Source of the DNA: Pseudomonadota bacterium
GTDB taxonomy: Bacteria; Pseudomonadota; Gammaproteobacteria; Burkholderiales; Gallionellaceae
Reading direction: 5' to 3'
Length of the DNA stretch: 61,625 nt
Assembly: GCA_021821945.1 (NCBI GenBank)
Contig: JAJZTF010000016.1
Location: 1-61,625, forward strand
The notes beneath the pieces are model-generated. The model searched no databases and was not told the DNA's origin. It saw only the letters and a list, made by a program, of their open reading frames with translations. The translations under genes were made by a program, and so were the position numbers. Shown piece after piece: positions 57,049 to 61,625 of this stretch (positions are counted from its first letter, which is position 1; each line of letters starts with the position of its first letter).

Positions 57049-58851
57049 TCAGCAGCGGTCCATGACCGGCCTGCCGAAATAATAACCCTGAGCCCAGTCT
57101 ATGCCGATGTCGCAAAGGATGTTTGCGGTGTCCGCATCCTCGACGAATTCCGCAACCGTGATGAGGCCCAGGTCCTTGGCGATGTCGTCGATGCGTCCGA
57201 CGATCTTCCTGATCCTGCTGTCGCTTATCTGCTTGATCAGGCTGCCTTCGATCTTGAGGAAGGAAACGGGCAGCTCGGCGAGATACTGGAAGGAAGAGTA
57301 GCCGCTGCCGAAGTCGTCGACCGCCAAGCGCATGCCGAAATCCAGGAAGGGCGCGAGCTTGGCTTTGACCGCACTCATGTCGCCCAGAAGCTGCCTCTCG
57401 GTGATTTCGAGAACCAGGGGTTTTACCGGGCCGAGATTGATGCCGCAGGTAAGGCATGCAGCCTGCGCTTCTATGAAAAGTTCCTGTATGAGCTCCTGGT
57501 GGAGCAGCAGGTCGCCTGAGAGGTTCACGAAATGCGCGATGCGTTCCCCGCCCGCCGCGATGTTGTCTGCGCAGCGGTTCATGGTTCTCTTGATGATCTC
57601 GGAATCTATCAGGTGCGTGAGCTGCAGTTCGGTGGCGGCCGATATGAAGTTCATCGCTTCTATGGGCTTTCCATTCTCGTCTATCAGCCGGGCCAGCGCT
57701 TCTTCGGCGACGGTCTGCCGGGTCTTGAGGTCGACGATGACCTGGTAGGCGGGCACCATGCGGTCGTTCGCGATCGCGTTGTTGATCCTGGAGGCGATGG
57801 AATAGATCTCGTGCTTCTCCTTGGCGGAAACGACGCGGTTTCGCCCGGTCTTCTTCGCTTCGTAAAGCGCGGCATCCGCGGCCCTGATCAGGAAGTCCGG
57901 TGTTTCCCCGTCCAGCGGAAAGGTGGAGACGCCTATGCTCGTTGTCGCCTTGATCAATTGTCCGTTGAGCTCGATCGAGAACTGGTCTATTTTCTCCCTC
58001 AGCCTCTCCGCGATCTGCTGGGCTTCCGCCTCATCGGTGTCCGGCAATATTGCGAGGAACTCCTCTCCGCCCCATCTTCCAATCCAGTCGCAGGACCTCA
58101 GCGTGTTCCTTGAAATCCCGCTGATGCCGAGCAGTATCCTGTCGCCCGTTTCATGGCCGTAGTTGTCATTGATCATCTTGAAGCGGTCCAGATCCATCAG
58201 CAGCAGGCTGAAGGGTTTCCCGGACCGCTTCGATTGCGCATGTTCGCGATGGATGATTTCGGTGAAGGCGCGCCGGTTCATCAGACCTGTCGTATGGTCG
58301 AAGCTCGCCATCTTCTCCAGCATCAGCTTCAGGTTTGCCTGCTGCAGCGCAACGGTCGCAAGCTGGGAGAAGGCGACAAACGCCTCAATTCCCACCGCTT
58401 CGAAATATTTTGGCGAGTCGGCAAAGATCACGATCAATCCGCGATATGTCTCTTCGGGATTTCCTATGGGCAGGGTCAGCGCCTCCTGCAGGCCATACTG
58501 CGTGGCCCGTTCGCGCCATATCCCGAAGGTCGGGTCTGCATGGACGTCGACCAGAACGGGCTTGTTGGTTGCGAGCGAGCGCCTGCCCGGCCCGTTCATC
58601 GCTTCGGGTGTGAGGTCGAGCGCCAGGTCTTCGGTATATTCGGAGGCGCGCCCTATGGAATAGGAGGGGGTGATGGTCTCGCTGTCAGGATTGCCGAGAT
58701 ACATCCATGCAAGGCAGATGTGCCTGGATGAGGCAACGAGCGCGTCGCAGGCAGACTTCAATACCTCGTCTGGCGTGCTGCCCTGCGCCAGGCTCTGTGT
58801 TGCCGCCAGCAGGGCCTGGTTGATAAGCAGTTGTTCTTGAATCGATTCCAT
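57049..58851 (-). CDS. GAF-GGDEF-EAL protein (c-di-GMP metabolism)
   Basis: 600 residues: GAF sensor (about 20-175), diguanylate cyclase (about 185-345) and EAL phosphodiesterase (about 360-595). The cyclase has GRWGGEEFLAI with an inhibitory RxxD site (RSCD) exactly five residues before GGEEF. The EAL part keeps EEALARL, VNLSG, EITER, DDFGSGYSS, K of LKIEG, AE in VAEFVED and AQGYYFGRP, so both activities could be intact. No membrane segment. It lies 62 bases after relA on the same strand, which may link it to (p)ppGpp signalling. Confidence 0.94.
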   Translation of the reverse strand: MESIQEQLLINQALLAATQSLAQGSTPDEVLKSACDALVASSRHICLAWMYLGNPDSETITPSYSIGRASEYTEDLALDLTPEAMNGPGRRSLATNKPVLVDVHADPTFGIWRERATQYGLQEALTLPIGNPEETYRGLIVIFADSPKYFEAVGIEAFVAFSQLATVALQQANLKLMLEKMASFDHTTGLMNRRAFTEIIHREHAQSKRSGKPFSLLLMDLDRFKMINDNYGHETGDRILLGISGISRNTLRSCDWIGRWGGEEFLAILPDTDEAEAQQIAERLREKIDQFSIELNGQLIKATTSIGVSTFPLDGETPDFLIRAADAALYEAKKTGRNRVVSAKEKHEIYSIASRINNAIANDRMVPAYQVIVDLKTRQTVAEEALARLIDENGKPIEAMNFISAATELQLTHLIDSEIIKRTMNRCADNIAAGGERIAHFVNLSGDLLLHQELIQELFIEAQAACLTCGINLGPVKPLVLEITERQLLGDMSAVKAKLAPFLDFGMRLAVDDFGSGYSSFQYLAELPVSFLKIEGSLIKQISDSRIRKIVGRIDDIAKDLGLITVAEFVEDADTANILCDIGIDWAQGYYFGRPVMDRC

Positions 58852-58913
58852 CTGTCCACCTGCTGGTAAGGCATCCAGTTTAACCCAAAGTCAGGTGCGC
58901 GTGTTCCGGTCGA

Positions 58914-60851
58914 TCAGGTTCTGCTCCAGTCCGCCTCGAGCAGGCGCTTTGTATTTTTTTCCTTCATGCGGAGCACATGCGCGCAATCCTTGCGATGGAT
59001 CGCAATGCCACGGTCGCGCGTGACATAAGCGATGATGTCATCGGGCGGGCCGGGATTGCAGCACCTGGCCATGCGGCTTGCCAGGTTACCCACGCCTTCG
59101 ATCAGGATGCCGGTCGAGCCGCCCTGCTCGGCCAAGGGTTTGTAGGAAGGCTTCACGACTGCGGCGACCTTGTGCGGGAGCTCCTCGTGCAGGGCCTGCG
59201 CGATGCGCCTCATCGTGATCTCGTTGCGCCCTATCGCGGCCAGCATCTCCTCGGGCTTGTTGAAGTGCAGGCGCTGCGCGAGCTTTTCCTGGTTGACGGA
59301 GGTGGCGCCCAGCCTGTTGAGCTCCTTGTCCAGCTGTGTTCTGCCCTGGGCTATGCTCTCGTCCAGGTTCTGGCTCTTGAACCAGGCACGCACCTTGGCG
59401 CGCGCCCTGCTGCTGTGCAGGAATCCGAGCGAGGGGTTCAGCCAGTCGCGGCTTGGCGCGCCTATTTTTGCGGTCAGTATCTCCACGCGCTCGCCGTTTT
59501 GCAGCGGATAGCTGAGCGGCACGATATGGCCATTCACCTTGGCGCCGCGCGTGCGGTGTCCGAGATCGGTGTGCAGGCTGTAGGCGAAATCGACGGGGGT
59601 AGCACCGCTGGCCAGCGCGATGACCTTGCCCTGCGGCGTGAAGACGTAAACCTGGTCCCTGAAGAGGTCGTTCTTGAACTGCTCCTTGAGGTCTCCTGTG
59701 TCGGTCAGATCCTGCTTCCATTCGAGGATCTGGCGCAGCCAGATGATCTTCTCGTCCAGCCGCGCATCTGCCTTCTTGCCTTCCTTGTAGCGCCAGTGTG
59801 CGGCAACACCCAGTTCGGAATGCTGGTGCATCTCATGGGTGCGTATCTGTATCTCGAAGGCCTGTCCGCGTGGGCCCCTGACGGCCGTGTGCAGGGAGCG
59901 GTAATTGTTGCTCTTGGGGTGGGCGATGTAATCGTCGAATTCGCTCTCTATCGGCTGCCACATCGACTGCGCGAGGGAAAGCGCGGCATAGCAGCTTTCC
60001 ACGTCATCGACCAGTATGCGCACTGCGCGCACGTCGTAGAGCTCCTCGAACTCGAGATGCTTGCGCTTCATCTTGTTGATGATGCTGTAGATGTGCTTCG
60101 GGCGGCCGGTGACCTGTGCCCTGATGCCGGCCTTTTCCAGCGCCGTTTCAAGCTGCGAGATGATGTCGCTGATGTATCTTTCCCTGTCGGTCCGCTTCTC
60201 ATCGAGCAGCCTGGCAATCTTCTTGTAGAGGGCAGGCTCCAGATAGCGGATCGACAGGTCCTCGAGCTCCCATTTGAGCTGCCATACGCCAAGACGGTTT
60301 GCCAGCGGGGCAAAGAGATTGTGCGTCTCGTGCGCGATCTGCCTTTGCAGTTCCGGTGGGGCGCCTGGCAGCTCGCGCAGGGCCTGGGTGCGTTCTGCGA
60401 GCTTGATCAGAACGACGCGGATGTCCTCAACCATCGCCAGCAGCATCTTGCGCAGGCTTTCGATCTGGGATTCGCCCTTCTTCGTGTCATGGCTCTCCTT
60501 GCCCAGTTCCTGCATCTGGCCGAGACGGGAGATGCCTTCCACCAGCGATGCGATGTTGGGGCCGAAATCGGCCTCCATCCTTTCCTGCCAGTTCGCCATG
60601 CATTCAGGCGCAGCCTGGAGGATGGCGGCCGAGATCGCCTCGTGGTCCATGTTCAGGTCGGACAGGATGCTTGCCGTTCCGAGCGCATGCTGAAGCAATG
60701 ATGCGCCCAGCGCATTTGTCTTTCCGTCATAAATTGATTCCGCGAGGCGGCAGGCATGCGCCAGGGTTTCAGTCTCGGCAGGCGTGAAAATGCGTGCAAA
60801 GCCTGCAAGCAAGGACTCCGTGTCAAGCAGCACTGCGCCGGTGGAAACCAT
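58914..60851 (-). CDS. relA: RelA-type (p)ppGpp synthetase lacking the C-terminal ACT/RRM domain
   Basis: 645 residues; E. coli RelA has 744. The N-terminal hydrolase domain has lost the HD pair (AAILQAAPECMANW where SpoT has a LHDxxED motif), so it should not degrade ppGpp. The synthetase domain is intact (YDVRAVRILVDD, EFDDYIAHPKSNNYRSLHTAV, EIQIRTHEMHQHSELGVAAHWRYKEG); EFDD is the EXDD form of RelA-only enzymes. TGS (KVIALASGATPVDFAYSLH), helical and zinc-finger/CC (MARCCNPGPPDDI, HRKDCAHV) domains follow. It then stops at LLEADWSRT, just where the ACT domain would begin. Confidence 0.93.
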   Translation of the reverse strand: MVSTGAVLLDTESLLAGFARIFTPAETETLAHACRLAESIYDGKTNALGASLLQHALGTASILSDLNMDHEAISAAILQAAPECMANWQERMEADFGPNIASLVEGISRLGQMQELGKESHDTKKGESQIESLRKMLLAMVEDIRVVLIKLAERTQALRELPGAPPELQRQIAHETHNLFAPLANRLGVWQLKWELEDLSIRYLEPALYKKIARLLDEKRTDRERYISDIISQLETALEKAGIRAQVTGRPKHIYSIINKMKRKHLEFEELYDVRAVRILVDDVESCYAALSLAQSMWQPIESEFDDYIAHPKSNNYRSLHTAVRGPRGQAFEIQIRTHEMHQHSELGVAAHWRYKEGKKADARLDEKIIWLRQILEWKQDLTDTGDLKEQFKNDLFRDQVYVFTPQGKVIALASGATPVDFAYSLHTDLGHRTRGAKVNGHIVPLSYPLQNGERVEILTAKIGAPSRDWLNPSLGFLHSSRARAKVRAWFKSQNLDESIAQGRTQLDKELNRLGATSVNQEKLAQRLHFNKPEEMLAAIGRNEITMRRIAQALHEELPHKVAAVVKPSYKPLAEQGGSTGILIEGVGNLASRMARCCNPGPPDDIIAYVTRDRGIAIHRKDCAHVLRMKEKNTKRLLEADWSRT

Positions 60852-60864
60852 GACTAGTTTTGCA

Positions 60865-61329
60865 TCAGCCGCTCACCAGCCTGGTGGTGATGTATTCCCA
60901 TTCGGCGGGGTCGAGCGGCGTGATCGACAGGCGGTTGCCGGGCTGCAGCGTGCGCATGCGCGAGAGCTCGGGATGATTTCTCATCTCAGCCAGAGGAATG
61001 AGCTTTATCTTCCTGACGAGTTGCACGTCCACGTTGAACCAGCGGGGCTGCTCCTGAGTGGCCTTTGCATCGAAATACTTGCTGTTCCTGTCGAACTGCG
61101 TGGCATCCGGGTAGGCCAGGCTTGCCACCCTGGCGATGCCTGCGATGCCGGGCTCCTTGCAGTTCGAGTGATAGAACAGCACGCCGTCTCCTATCCTCAT
61201 CTGGTCTCTCATGAAGTTTCTGGCCTGGTAATTGCGCACGCCGTACCAGGCCACGCTCTGGTTAGGGAATGTTGCCAGGTCGTCTATGCTGACATCCGAG
61301 GGTTCGGATTTCATGAGCCAGTAGCGCAA
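60865..61329 (-). CDS. EVE-domain protein
   Basis: About 154 residues of the EVE/YTH-like PUA fold: RYWLMKSEPSDVSIDDL, WYGVRNYQARNFMRDQMRIGDGVLFYHSNC and GIAGIARVASLAYPD. EVE domains bind modified bases in DNA or RNA. The start is set at a TTG (61329) with AGAGG five bases upstream; an ATG at 61353 is in frame but would lie almost on the predicted transcription start. It precedes relA by 13 bases on the same strand, so the two are probably co-transcribed. Confidence 0.92.
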   Translation of the reverse strand: MRYWLMKSEPSDVSIDDLATFPNQSVAWYGVRNYQARNFMRDQMRIGDGVLFYHSNCKEPGIAGIARVASLAYPDATQFDRNSKYFDAKATQEQPRWFNVDVQLVRKIKLIPLAEMRNHPELSRMRTLQPGNRLSITPLDPAEWEYITTRLVSG

Positions 61330-61364
61330 GTTGCACCTCTTTTTTGGAGTCATTCGGAGTGATG

Positions 61365-61370
61365 ATTATA
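61365..61370 (-). promoter_or_regulatory. -10 element in front of the EVE-relA genes
   Basis: A perfect TATAAT on the minus strand predicts a transcription start near 61358. That leaves about 29 bases of leader before the TTG at 61329 and hardly any before the ATG at 61353. No good -35 was found. Confidence 0.4.
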
Positions 61371-61465
61371 AGGCAGTCCGGCAATCCCGGCAGGCAACCC
61401 GCCGGATTTTTGCGCGGGCCTGTATTTACATCGAAAAAAATGCGACCATAGGCAACCATGCAGCA

Positions 61466-61492
61466 TAAAAGAGCGGCCTTCAAGGCTGCCGC
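61466..61492 (-). terminator. Possible minus-strand terminator
   Basis: On the minus strand GCGGCAGCCTTGAAGGCCGC folds with GCGG/CCGC and CCTT/AAGG pairs around a small bulge and is followed by TCTTTTA. It would end transcripts coming from the right, perhaps from an antisense or small RNA, because the annotated gene to the right runs the other way. Confidence 0.3.
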
Positions 61493-61581
61493 GATCGTCC
61501 TATTGATATTTCCATAAATCATGACAACCAAATCTTTTGCCGTGCGTTATAGTCTCCAAGATGTTCTTGGAGGAGGATTGC

Positions 61582-61625
61582 ATGGCAAAACGATTGGACG
61601 AAGCAACAAAAAAGCGACTGCGTGC
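61582..61625 (+). CDS. 5' end of a gene running out of the window
   Basis: The ATG has a strong ribosome site (AGGAGGA, seven bases upstream) and the first 15 residues read MAKRLDEATKKRLRA. A perfect six-base inverted repeat TCCAAG-ATGTT-CTTGGA lies at about 61554-61570, overlapping the ribosome site. The charged start could be that of a helix-turn-helix transposase or regulator, but there is too little to name it. Confidence 0.5.
   Translation, partial: MAKRLDEATKKRLR

Noticed and set aside
58852..58913. Possible frameshift restoring the RelA ACT domain
   Set aside because: None of the frames in this 62-base gap reads like the start of an ACT domain, and the GGDEF-EAL start follows directly.

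Overview
The window looks like chromosomal DNA of a Gram-negative betaproteobacterium, most likely an autotroph-like member of the Nitrosomonadales (Gallionellaceae-type). That placement is an inference from gene content and order: pilC-pilD-coaE-zapD-yacG, lgt facing ilvD, glnA with ntrB/ntrC, a monofunctional RelA, a pyruvate:ferredoxin oxidoreductase with a GltD-like partner, and full LPS genes (waaC, waaA, O-antigen ligase). No rRNA, tRNA or CRISPR array was seen. Coding density is very high and most neighbours overlap or sit a few bases apart.

Left edge (1-2108): an accessory patch. The 3' part of an IS256-type insertion sequence cuts a gene of unknown function. A translationally coupled small ORF follows, and then the sequence runs straight into the 3' part of a comM/yifB gene whose 5' part is missing. 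This is the right end of something inserted into comM. The unknown genes here are clearly more AT-rich than the rest of the window.

2141-13262 (+): metH; two FKBP-type prolyl isomerase genes carrying three near-copies of one domain; then a tight run porG-porA-porB-(GltD-like/ferredoxin fusion)-DUF486-mpl. 13266-17712 (-): glnA, a small secreted DUF4124 protein, ntrB and ntrC. A sigma-54 promoter and an upstream NtrC-type palindrome can be read in front of glnA. 17879-22673: a CDF metal transporter, then a rhodanese and an ABC importer with a fused permease but no binding protein. 22740-27369: DUF4337, xthA, pyrE, a second DUF4124 protein, purC and fbp.

27381-41782: cell-surface polysaccharide region. 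It holds waaC, a WecA-like initiating transferase, a CapD/WbpM-like epimerase/dehydratase, several glycosyltransferases, a methyltransferase, an O-antigen ligase, an MBOAT/SGNH-like acylation pair, apaH and waaA. Two paralogous GT2 genes lie in opposite orientation around the methyltransferase-GT4-ligase block.

41786-49105: DUF302 protein, Nudix-ThiE fusion, then on the minus strand yacG, zapD, coaE, pilD, pilC, a CNNM/CorC-type protein and lgt. 49156-57043 (+): ilvD, an aldose-1-epimerase-like mutarotase, a c-type cytochrome, and a complete livKHMGF branched-chain amino-acid importer behind a good sigma-70 promoter. 57049-61329 (-): an EVE-domain protein, a RelA lacking its C-terminal ACT/RRM domain and a GAF-GGDEF-EAL protein, apparently one transcript. 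The last 44 bases begin another gene on the plus strand.

No wholly new multi-gene system stands out. The best leads are the comM insertion, the por/GltD-ferredoxin/mpl cluster, the EVE-relA-GGDEF/EAL cluster, and the duplicated inverted GT2 genes in the O-antigen block.
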